A DNA stretch of 31,336 bases from positions 1 through 31,336 of IMG/VR virus record IMGVR_UViG_3300023176_003651; one strand, 5' to 3'. Below, one piece after another: positions 21,325 through 27,503 of this stretch (its first letter is position 1; each line of letters starts with the position of its first letter). The notes beneath the pieces are model-generated. The model did not search any database. It was not told the DNA's origin and saw only the letters and a list, made by a program, of their open reading frames with translations. The translations under genes and the position numbers were made by a program. This DNA comes from a virus.

Positions 21325-21328
21325 AAAT

Positions 21329-21335
21329 TATTTAT
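21329..21335 (-). promoter_or_regulatory. T4-like late promoter box ATAAATA abutting a start codon
   Basis: Minus-strand ATTAATAAATAATTTATG. The A of the ATG at 21324 is the fifth base after the box, and no Shine-Dalgarno sequence intervenes. Confidence 0.55.
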
Positions 21336-21340
21336 TAATA

Positions 21341-22195
21341 CTATACAGCCATAGGTGCTTTTATACTATCCATAGGTTTATAGTTTATTAACTTATAATC
21401 ATCAACCGTTGTTTCTAAAATTCTTTCTAGGTTAGAAAATGGAGGTAATTCTAGTGTAGGTAGTTTTTTTGGTCTACGCTTAATTTGTTCGTTTACTTGT
21501 TCAACATGATTATTGTAGATATGGCAATCACCACCTGTCCAAATAAATTCTCCAACTTGGTTACCTGTAATTTGCGCAATCATATGTGTTAACAAACTAT
21601 AACTTGCAATATTAAATGGAACTCCTAAGAACATATCAGCACTACGTTGATATAATTGACAACTTAATTTATTATTTACAACCCTAAACTGTGCTAATGT
21701 ATGACATGGAGGCAACGCCATTTTTTCTATTTCAGCAGCATTCCAAGCACTCATAATAATACGCCTGCTGTCGGGCTGAGTATTAATTTGATCTATAATT
21801 TGGGCAATTTGATCTACGCCACCAAAGTTACGCCATTGTTTGCCATAAACTGGACCAAGCGATTTAATTAAACTTGTATTAGTATACCCTAAATCTTTTC
21901 CTTGTTTATCTGCGTTAGCTGTCCAGATAGTTGTTTTATCTGCAATATTTTCTCTTGTATCATTGTATAAAATTTCTGCTAACCTGCGCTCATCTGTGCC
22001 GCCTTCTAAAAACCAAAGCAATTCACTTACAACACTACGCCATGCAAGTTTTTTAGTTGTAACAGCAGGAAAGCCTTTTGATAAATCAAACCGCATTTGA
22101 TAACCGAATACACTTTTAGTTCCTACGCCAGTCCTGTCGTTAACGTTTTCCCCATTTTTTAATATAAATTTAAGTGCATCTATATACTGTTTCAT
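21341..22195 (-). CDS. thyA: thymidylate synthase (ThyA/T4 td type)
   Basis: Makes dTMP from dUMP with methylene-tetrahydrofolate. The 284-residue protein has all main motifs: DRTGVGT (20-26), GPVYGKQWR (114-122), SRR (143-145), LPPCHTL with nucleophile C164, and QRSADMFLGVPFN (183-195). The C-terminus ends MAV as in the family. It is uninterrupted, whereas T4 td carries a group I intron. ATG 22195 overlaps the small membrane-protein gene by four bases. With dihydrofolate reductase just upstream it forms a self-sufficient folate-dTMP cycle. Confidence 0.97.
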   Translation of the reverse strand: MKQYIDALKFILKNGENVNDRTGVGTKSVFGYQMRFDLSKGFPAVTTKKLAWRSVVSELLWFLEGGTDERRLAEILYNDTRENIADKTTIWTANADKQGKDLGYTNTSLIKSLGPVYGKQWRNFGGVDQIAQIIDQINTQPDSRRIIMSAWNAAEIEKMALPPCHTLAQFRVVNNKLSCQLYQRSADMFLGVPFNIASYSLLTHMIAQITGNQVGEFIWTGGDCHIYNNHVEQVNEQIKRRPKKLPTLELPPFSNLERILETTVDDYKLINYKPMDSIKAPMAV

Positions 22196-22350
22196 TTATC
22201 ATCCTTTCTAATTGGCATATCATAATAGTCTGTTATACCATGTTTTTGTCTTTCTTTTTTCTCACTTATCAAAACATTAGACATCCACGCTACCCAGCCT
22301 GCAATAGCTACCACAATTATTCCAAAAATAGATTGTAATAACTCACCCAT
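22192..22350 (-). CDS. 52-residue single-pass membrane protein
   Basis: Read by hand from ATG 22350 to TGA 22192. It has one membrane helix (about 4-27, LLQSIFGIIVVAIAGWVAWM), then a basic, charged tail (SEKKERQKHG, DYYDMPIRKDDK). It overlaps the stop of the dihydrofolate reductase gene and the start of thyA (ATGA), filling the gap between them exactly, which supports it being real. Function unknown; possibly anchors or regulates a neighbouring enzyme, but nothing shows this. Confidence 0.6.
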   Translation of the reverse strand: MGELLQSIFGIIVVAIAGWVAWMSNVLISEKKERQKHGITDYYDMPIRKDDK

Positions 22351-22834
22351 TTGTTTTTTTCCAAATTTCAAATTTTACTAAGTCGTTTTTTTCTTCCCAA
22401 GTTTTTTTAAATAGTGATCTAATCTTACCTATTTGTAAAAAAGTATCGCACTCATAGGTGCCCGGAATACGACTGATGTAAAACTCATCAATAATACCTA
22501 GTGTTTGCTCAATAATGTTAGGGCCACCAATTATCCAAATAATAAGTCCTGGACAAGTGTCTTCTAGTTCTTTAATTTCTTTGATTAGATCGCCACTGAT
22601 ATAAGCATCTGCACCTGAATAATCTTCTTTACGACTAGTTATTAGTACGTTTGTTCTTTTGGGTAATGGTTTTGGCATGTCTGGAGCATCCCAAGTAGTT
22701 GACCCCATTACAACAACATGACCTGCTGTGTTGTCTTTAAACCATTTAAGGTCTTTTGGATTGTGTGGCCAAGGTAGTTTGCCATCCTTGCTTACACCAC
22801 CGTGATCATCACACGCTAAAATTGCTTTAATCAA
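22343..22834 (-). CDS. folA: dihydrofolate reductase (T4 frd type)
   Basis: Regenerates tetrahydrofolate for ThyA. The 163-residue protein begins [22 protein letters not shown], containing the Met20-loop region and LPW, then PKDLKWFKDNT (active-site acid D28), VVMGSTTWDAP, RTNVLITSR and IIGGPNIIEQ (the GG NADPH site). TTG at 22834 is the start, with AAGGAG 7 bases upstream. It overlaps the neighbours by eight bases on each side, so expression is tied to thyA. Confidence 0.94.
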   Translation of the reverse strand: MIKAILACDDHGGVSKDGKLPWPHNPKDLKWFKDNTAGHVVVMGSTTWDAPDMPKPLPKRTNVLITSRKEDYSGADAYISGDLIKEIKELEDTCPGLIIWIIGGPNIIEQTLGIIDEFYISRIPGTYECDTFLQIGKIRSLFKKTWEEKNDLVKFEIWKKTNG

Positions 22835-23021
22835 AGGGCCACTCCTTCACGCCTTTTAAATTGCTAACACGATTTTGTAAAAAAGAAATAGTTGTATGTA
22901 TATGACCCGTGTCGTGCGGTTGAAGTAAAGTTTTATAGTATTCTATTTCTTCTTCTAAAACTTCCAATCGCACAAGATCATTAATAAGTTTTTTATTAGT
23001 CGCCTTTGCCTGGATTTTCAC
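22827..23021 (-). CDS. small coiled-coil hypothetical protein (GTG start)
   Basis: A 64-residue protein, mostly one charged helix ([23 protein letters not shown]) and a shorter helix ([11 protein letters not shown]), ending KEWPFD. GTG 23021 has GGAG 7 bases upstream. It overlaps the ferredoxin gene by 26 bases and the dihydrofolate reductase gene by eight. No function assigned; a helical hairpin adaptor is plausible from sequence only. Confidence 0.55.
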   Translation of the reverse strand: MKIQAKATNKKLINDLVRLEVLEEEIEYYKTLLQPHDTGHIHTTISFLQNRVSNLKGVKEWPFD

Positions 23022-23349
23022 TGAAGTGCTCCTCTAATTTGTTTGGATACATATTCCAGTCGTCTGCATCTGCAGGTACGTCTTCAGGCCGTTTTACAGT
23101 AATGTTAGGCCATAGTAAACTGTACTTCCTATTAAATTCTTCCCACATCACACTTGTTTCTGGTTTTAGACTTTGATCTGCGACGATTGCATCAACAGGA
23201 CATTCAGGCTCGCAAACTCCACAATCAATGCACTCATCAGGATTAATTACAAGCATGTTTTCGCCTTCATAGAAACAGTCTACTGGACATACTTCTACAC
23301 AATCCATGTGCTTACATTTAATACAATTATCATTAACAATATAAGTCAT
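22996..23349 (-). CDS. fdxA: FdxA-type two-cluster bacterial ferredoxin
   Basis: Low-potential electron carrier. The 117-residue protein has [14 protein letters not shown] (C9, C12, C17, C21) and [12 protein letters not shown] (C40, C43, C46, C50) inside the hallmark [14 protein letters not shown]...INPDECIDC sequence of proteobacterial FdxA (7Fe/8Fe type). A C-terminal extension ([16 protein letters not shown]) also matches that family. It shares TAATG with the upstream gp44 gene and lies in the replication operon, not with other redox genes. This differs from the plant-type ferredoxins of cyanophages and points to a proteobacterial origin. Confidence 0.93.
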   Translation of the reverse strand: MTYIVNDNCIKCKHMDCVEVCPVDCFYEGENMLVINPDECIDCGVCEPECPVDAIVADQSLKPETSVMWEEFNRKYSLLWPNITVKRPEDVPADADDWNMYPNKLEEHFSENPGKGD

Positions 23350-24266
23350 TATAGCCTCGCAAGTTGTATAAGAGTTGCAGCCAAATTAATTTCTGGATCT
23401 GCAACAAGTGTGTGATCAACTAATCCTTGTTTAATAATTAGAACAGCATTGTCTTGTTGTTGTTCTTCTTCTCCAAACAATTCTATGTTTGTATATAGCC
23501 AACGATAAATTTCTTCCATCTCTTCTGGACGGACAGTGCCGCATAAAAGTTTACGGGCATCTTGAACTTTTCCAGCCTTGAAAAGTTCCACCATGTCCAA
23601 CTTCCAATCCTGTTCCCCACTATCCCCTTCGTGGGGGGCAAGCAACTGTCCGTCCTGCGAATTCATTTGCACCATGTTAATACACTTACGCAAGTCAGGA
23701 TAGGTTGCTTTTACATAAGTGTCAAGTGTGTCTAAATCAGGAGTAATACCTTCGGTTATACAAATTTCTGCAACTCTTGCTGTAAACTCTGTCTGGTCGA
23801 TTTTGGCAATATGGAAGCCTTGACAACGACTGTGAATAGCAGGAATAATCCTGTTAGGATAATTGCAAGTAAGTATGAAACGGGCAGTAGTATGATATTC
23901 CTCCATAACGCCTCGAAGTGCTGCCTGTGCGTTTGGAGATAAGTAATCAGCCTCATCTAGTAGTACCACTTTAAAGTCGCCAAATGGAATCATTTGTACG
24001 AAGTTTACAATTTTATCACGAACATCATCTACTGAGTTTGTTCGCGATGCGTTAATTTCTAAAATATCAAGATCATTTACTTCCAACTCATTAAAAAGTA
24101 ATTTAGCAAGAGTAGTTTTGCCAATGCCAGCATTGCCACTAAAAAGAAGATGCGGAATCGTTTTGTCTTTGATCCATGTTTTAACTTGTTGTTTTTGTGC
24201 TTCATCTCTAAATACATAACCGTCCATAGTCTTTGGACGATACTTCTCTACCCATAGTTCTTTCAT
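23349..24266 (-). CDS. 44: sliding-clamp loader ATPase subunit (gp44)
   Basis: An AAA+ clamp-loader subunit that places the sliding clamp on primed DNA for gp43. The 305-residue protein has [14 protein letters not shown] at the N-terminus (family signature), Walker [10 protein letters not shown] (44-52), Walker B LLDEAD (102-107), sensor 1 TCNYPN and the SRC motif HSRCQ (145-149) with the arginine finger. ATG 24266 has AAGGAG 8 bases upstream. It is driven by the strong promoter at 24291-24319 and is the first gene of the gp44-fdxA-DHFR-thyA chain. The partner gp62 and clamp gp45 are not in the window. Confidence 0.95.
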   Translation of the reverse strand: MKELWVEKYRPKTMDGYVFRDEAQKQQVKTWIKDKTIPHLLFSGNAGIGKTTLAKLLFNELEVNDLDILEINASRTNSVDDVRDKIVNFVQMIPFGDFKVVLLDEADYLSPNAQAALRGVMEEYHTTARFILTCNYPNRIIPAIHSRCQGFHIAKIDQTEFTARVAEICITEGITPDLDTLDTYVKATYPDLRKCINMVQMNSQDGQLLAPHEGDSGEQDWKLDMVELFKAGKVQDARKLLCGTVRPEEMEEIYRWLYTNIELFGEEEQQQDNAVLIIKQGLVDHTLVADPEINLAATLIQLARL

Positions 24267-24290
24267 TCACATTACTCCTTGCAATGTTTT

Positions 24291-24319
24291 ATTATATGTT
24301 GAATTGTAAAAGAAGTCAA
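24291..24319 (-). promoter_or_regulatory. sigma70 promoter upstream of gp44
   Basis: Minus-strand TTGACT (24319-24314), a 17-base spacer, TATAAT (24296-24291); predicted start near 24284, before the AAGGAG of gp44. One mismatch in the -35 box. It overlaps the end of the HAD gene. Confidence 0.8.
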
Positions 24320-24900
24320 GCATTTTCTGCTGTGATAAGATTAAATATTTCTTGCCAATTTTGTACTCTTATTGCACCATCATATTCTCTATTATAAGGA
24401 TGATCTACAATAATTGGTTTATGACCTGCACGTTTACCTGCCTCACAATTTTCTGGCTTATCTTCAATCCACCAGTGTCCTGGTTCGTATTCTTTAAGAA
24501 TATCGTCTTTATCTGCACCGGTTTCTATACAGCGGACTCTACGTATAGCACCTCTACCAAACCATCGCTCTAGATTATATCTTCGTAGTTCTCCTGCCCA
24601 ATGATCTGCACTCAGACTAGTTATACACTCTATGTGCCAATTGTCGGATGCAAATTTATGAATAATATCTACGCTGTCTTTAAGTGGTTTTAAATAACCA
24701 ATCCAAGCACACTCATTAAATTGTTGGACTAGTTTGTCTGCTGTTAATGGATTTAAGTTGTATCTGATAGACTGTTTATACACATCTTTGTCATATACTT
24801 TATATCCTTTTTCTTGCATCCAAGCATCAAATGCTGTTTCCCAATCCAGGAGCACACCATCTACATCCGCAAGAATCTTGCGGTCACGTTCATAATCCAA
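24316..24900 (-). CDS. HAD-family phosphatase, 5'(3')-nucleotidase-like (TTG start)
   Basis: A 194-residue HAD hydrolase. Motif I is ILADVDGVLLDWE (nucleophile D12, acid D14), motif II CITS (92-95), motif III around K131, and motif IV WWIEDKPENCEAG (D147). A helical cap (20-75) follows motif I. Nucleotide-context neighbours (MazG, ThyA, DHFR) suggest action on a nucleotide monophosphate, but substrate residues cannot be read. TTG 24900 has GAGG 5 bases upstream and lies one base after the mazG stop. Confidence 0.8.
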   Translation of the reverse strand: MDYERDRKILADVDGVLLDWETAFDAWMQEKGYKVYDKDVYKQSIRYNLNPLTADKLVQQFNECAWIGYLKPLKDSVDIIHKFASDNWHIECITSLSADHWAGELRRYNLERWFGRGAIRRVRCIETGADKDDILKEYEPGHWWIEDKPENCEAGKRAGHKPIIVDHPYNREYDGAIRVQNWQEIFNLITAENA

Positions 24901-24901
24901 T

Positions 24902-25261
24902 TTAGCCTCTTATAAATTTAGCAAGTTGTGGCGGTTCCCAACCTTCCGGCTTGAGTACCTTGCCGTCTTCTCTTTTGCGTACTTTGCCTGTGTCCGGATC
25001 GATCTTTGCAAAGTTTGTATCCATTACTTCTTTCCAGGCACCTTCTCCGTCATAGCCGCCAGCACGAATAGCACCCATGGTAACAACTAAAATATCGATC
25101 AGTGCATCAAGTTGTTCTACACGATCATCTGCTGCTATAGCATCTGCAAGTTCAGTGTATTCCTCTGCAATAAGACCGAGATACATATCATAGTTTGCTT
25201 CTGATGGCTCTTGATCACACGCTATGTGAAAAGTGTCAATATCTTTAAATGGATTTGTCAT
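24902..25261 (-). CDS. mazG: MazG-like nucleotide pyrophosphohydrolase
   Basis: A 119-residue all-alpha NTP pyrophosphatase. Metal-binding acids appear as EEYTE (33-37) and EQLDALIDILVV (49-60, with D52 and D56), followed by AIRAGGYD and a conserved EVMDTNFAKIDPDTGK. It converts (d)NTPs to (d)NMPs; in phage it may clear damaged or non-canonical dNTPs or lower ppGpp, roles that are debated. ATG 25261 overlaps the upstream small gene by 17 bases. Confidence 0.88.
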   Translation of the reverse strand: MTNPFKDIDTFHIACDQEPSEANYDMYLGLIAEEYTELADAIAADDRVEQLDALIDILVVTMGAIRAGGYDGEGAWKEVMDTNFAKIDPDTGKVRKREDGKVLKPEGWEPPQLAKFIRG

Positions 25262-25421
25262 TTATGCCTCTTCTTTTAAGTTCTTGTTTTATTTCATCTT
25301 CTGCGTTCATTATCTTATAACGCATTTCAACATCTTCTGTTATATGATAAACAGCATCTAGTTTTTTAAGTTTTGCTTTTAGACTAGGTGTTGACAAATG
25401 CACTAGGATCGATTGTTGCAT
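25245..25421 (-). CDS. small hypothetical protein between gp31-like and mazG
   Basis: A short helical, charged protein (LKAKLKKLDAVYHITEDVEMRYKIMNAEDEIKQELKRRGI, split here by no domain border). The end is fixed at 25245, but the start is uncertain: ATG 25421, ATG 25430 or a longer GTG reading from 25478, all overlapping the co-chaperonin gene and none with a clear ribosome site. The 58-residue form from 25421 is given. No function recognised. Confidence 0.45.
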   Translation of the reverse strand: MQQSILVHLSTPSLKAKLKKLDAVYHITEDVEMRYKIMNAEDEIKQELKRRGINDKSI

Positions 25422-25791
25422 GTTCGCCATCTGAATACTCTGCACCGATTCGTAATCCTGTATTAGGTGGAATGTCACTCCATGCTAAAACACTTTCAGC
25501 TTCTACCATGCGAATTTCTAAATCTACATCGTTATCTTCTAGTAGCACACTTCTAGTCCATCTTCCGTGTTCTACCAAAATCCAATCGCCTACATTATAT
25601 GGATCATCATTATCTGGTCCTTTTGCATAGACTTTGCCCCATCTTGGATAGATGCCTCTAGTTTTACCATCGTCACTAGAGATAATTAATCCACTAGCAG
25701 TCTTTTGCTCGCCAAAATCCATGTCTGTGACAAGCACACGATTACCAATAGCAGTCAGTTTGCCTTTTATTTTATTAAGGTGTATAGCCAT
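25384..25791 (-). CDS. 31: GroES-family co-chaperonin (gp31 analogue)
   Basis: A 135-residue protein with the GroES barrel pattern: AIGNRVLVTDMDFGEQKTASGL, then VYAKGPDNDDPYNVGDWILVEHGRWT. The stretch after TASG (LIISSDDGKTRG) corresponds to the mobile loop that docks on GroEL. T4 gp31 replaces host GroES for folding the major capsid protein; marine T4-like phages carry divergent versions such as this. The C-terminal 40 residues are extra relative to GroES. Confidence 0.82.
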   Translation of the reverse strand: MAIHLNKIKGKLTAIGNRVLVTDMDFGEQKTASGLIISSDDGKTRGIYPRWGKVYAKGPDNDDPYNVGDWILVEHGRWTRSVLLEDNDVDLEIRMVEAESVLAWSDIPPNTGLRIGAEYSDGEHATIDPSAFVNT

Positions 25792-25800
25792 TTTTTCCTC

Positions 25801-26118
25801 TTATTTCTTCACAAAGTTTCCGTCATCGTCTTCTTCCCATTCTGCAATTTCAGCAGCAGTGGGCTGAGTACTTTGAGCTTGATCCTTTTTGACAGCCATT
25901 TCTGGTTTAACTTTGCTTTGTGTTTCGTAATAATCTTTAACTACATCTTCTCTTTTACGAACAATTTTACCACCTGCTCCTAGCTCGTCGCCTCTTGCAT
26001 TAACTTTAGCATTACCTACAGCAGGAGTAAGCTCGTTACGTTGTCTCAGTAAATCCATATCGATCTGTTTACCATTCATTGATCTATATACTTTACGTCC
26101 TGTTTGTTTCATTGGCAT
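25801..26118 (-). CDS. conserved T4-like marine phage protein, unknown function
   Basis: A 105-residue polar protein starting MPMKQTGRKVYRSMNGKQ. The block IDMDLLRQRNELTPAVGN, then VNARGDELGAGGKIVRKRE, is one I recall as strongly conserved among T4-like marine phages with no proven role. The C-terminus is low complexity and acidic (EWEEDDDGNFVKK). ATG 26118 with AAGGAGG 8 bases upstream is chosen; a longer reading from 26166 lacks a site. It may be a virion or assembly protein. Confidence 0.75.
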   Translation of the reverse strand: MPMKQTGRKVYRSMNGKQIDMDLLRQRNELTPAVGNAKVNARGDELGAGGKIVRKREDVVKDYYETQSKVKPEMAVKKDQAQSTQPTAAEIAEWEEDDDGNFVKK

Positions 26119-26144
26119 TGTACATACCTCCTTTATATTACTAC

Positions 26145-26666
26145 TTATCTTAAGAACTCTCTCCAATCCAGGTCATATTGGATTGAATTGATTCTATGAA
26201 CACCTATTAAGTATAACACATAACTTGCTACACTTGATCCACGTCCTACACCCCACACAATGTTATTCTCACGCATAAAGTCTACAAGATAAACCATATA
26301 GCGTAACAAGTCCGTCATACCACGTCTGTGAAATTCATGTAATTCTGCAAATGCTCTTTGTTGTTCTATGTCTGATTCACATTTGTTTATTACATATTCT
26401 TCTACATTAAGGCGTTTATATTCATCAGGCATAAACCATTCACCCTGACATACACCGTCAAAAGTCTTTTGATCTACATCTAATGGGATATACTTTTGCA
26501 GTTTAGGAAGGCCTTGTTCTTCCATTGCTGTGTTAAACTTGTCAACATCGTCGTTTGCATCACACAACACCACGTGTACTTTATCCGCATGACCTGAATA
26601 GATCATATCGATTAAATCTCGATTAGAGAATCGTGGGATACCTAAGTCGTCTGTTTTCATTAGCAT
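26145..26666 (-). CDS. DNA polymerase III alpha-like fragment protein
   Basis: A 173-residue protein whose C-terminal half matches the start of the DnaE polymerase (palm entry) domain: a helical region FHRRGMTDLLRYMVYLVDFM, then WGVGRGSSVASYVLYLIG (the GRGS-ASY nucleotide-binding signature, 141-148), then INSIQYDLDWREFLR. The catalytic Asp pair of DnaE, which lies further on, is absent, so it cannot polymerise by itself. I recall such short DnaE-like genes in marine T4-like phages. It starts at ATG 26666 with no ribosome site, right at the predicted transcription start of the promoter at 26673-26701. Confidence 0.72.
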   Translation of the reverse strand: MLMKTDDLGIPRFSNRDLIDMIYSGHADKVHVVLCDANDDVDKFNTAMEEQGLPKLQKYIPLDVDQKTFDGVCQGEWFMPDEYKRLNVEEYVINKCESDIEQQRAFAELHEFHRRGMTDLLRYMVYLVDFMRENNIVWGVGRGSSVASYVLYLIGVHRINSIQYDLDWREFLR

Positions 26667-26672
26667 ATATGC

Positions 26673-26701
26673 ATATTAACTGATATTAATCAGATTGTCA
26701 A
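26673..26701 (-). promoter_or_regulatory. sigma70-type promoter with dyad in its spacer
   Basis: Minus-strand TTGACA (26701-26696), a 17-base spacer, TAATAT (26678-26673); predicted start at 26666, the first base of the ATG. The spacer holds an inverted repeat CTGAT-4-ATCAG (26680-26693) that fills most of the space between the boxes and could be an operator. The -10 box matches consensus at 4 of 6. Confidence 0.65.
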
Positions 26702-26912
26702 GACCATTTTCGCCATTTTGTTCAAGATTTTTTATTCTTTGTTTTGCTTGTCTTGATCGCATTTCTTCCTTGTACATTTCTAATATGTTAGAAATTTGTG
26801 TCTGTACATCCGGATTGTGAGACATAAAGAATTTTCTAGATAGTTCTACAATCTTTTGTTCTATTTCATTATCACTAAGTTCGTTGAAAGAATCTACTAG
26901 AGGATTAAACAT
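26676..26912 (-). CDS. conserved small T4-like phage protein
   Basis: A 78-residue helical, charged protein beginning MFNPLVDSFNELSDNEIEQKI and ending in a Lys/Arg/Glu-rich helix (EEMRSRQAKQRIKNLEQNG). I recall close relatives in cyanomyoviruses without known function. It shares TAATG with the upstream structural gene, so it may be transcribed late with it, while its 3' end carries the early promoter for the DnaE-like gene. Confidence 0.68.
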   Translation of the reverse strand: MFNPLVDSFNELSDNEIEQKIVELSRKFFMSHNPDVQTQISNILEMYKEEMRSRQAKQRIKNLEQNGENGLDNLINIS

Positions 26913-27472
26913 TAGTCAAAAAGTCCATGATATTGTCCAAATACAATCAAACCACCGTTGACAGTCCAAAAATCTACAATTACAGGATTAGTTTGCGAAC
27001 TCACTTGAAATGATACAGGCCAGCTAGTACCTGTTTTGATTTCGCCAGGGTTAGCAGACCATGTTATTGTTCTAGGTGTACCGTCTTCATTTGATGTAAT
27101 CTGTAAACGAATTCTACCCATTTTACCTGCATCCGGCCAGTCAGCAAGTGTTAAAGTAATGTCTCCACCAATTTGCAGGGTTTGATAGTTTCCATTCTCG
27201 AAACTTATGTTTTGGCTAGCAGTAATGTTTCCTGTGGAGTAAATTTTTTCAGTGACTTCTATAAAGTCAGCTTGTCGTATTTCATTGCCTGCAAAATTAT
27301 TTGCACTATCTTTTCTTGCAGCATTATCCTGCAAGTCAGTTATTTCTGATTTAGCTGTTGCTAAACTGTTTTTTATTGTACTAAAGTTATCACGAAACCC
27401 TTGTGAGTCATTGTCCTGACCTGCTATTGGGTATTCTGCATCAATATCTGTCGAATTTATATTACTAGCCAT
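26912..27472 (-). CDS. virion structural / tail-fibre-associated protein
   Basis: A 186-residue protein starting MASNINSTDIDAEYPIAGQ. The N-terminal block DNDSQGFRDNFSTIKNSLATAKSEITDLQDNAA is a recurring virion module in marine T4-like phages: a short helical coiled region followed by a beta-rich domain (ITLTLADWPDAGKMGRIRLQIT, RTITWSANPG, VIVDFWTVNGG). The same QGFRDNF/VAFNKVNANFSEL-style start is seen in the gene at 30298-31011. AGGAG precedes ATG 27472, with a late box at 27492-27498. Probably part of the distal tail or fibre. Confidence 0.72.
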   Translation of the reverse strand: MASNINSTDIDAEYPIAGQDNDSQGFRDNFSTIKNSLATAKSEITDLQDNAARKDSANNFAGNEIRQADFIEVTEKIYSTGNITASQNISFENGNYQTLQIGGDITLTLADWPDAGKMGRIRLQITSNEDGTPRTITWSANPGEIKTGTSWPVSFQVSSQTNPVIVDFWTVNGGLIVFGQYHGLFD

Positions 27473-27491
27473 TATTATTTCTCCTGCATAT

Positions 27492-27498
27492 TATTTAT
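27492..27498 (-). promoter_or_regulatory. T4-like late promoter box CGATAAATA
   Basis: Minus-strand ATATCGATAAATAATATG, 19 bases before ATG 27472, leaving space for a short leader with AGGAG. It fills a 31-base intergenic gap. Confidence 0.7.
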
Positions 27499-27503
27499 CG
27501 ATA

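Noticed and set aside
24316-24900. HAD protein as a T4 PseT-type polynucleotide 3'-phosphatase
   Set aside because: No kinase domain or PseT-specific motif is present; only general HAD motifs are visible.
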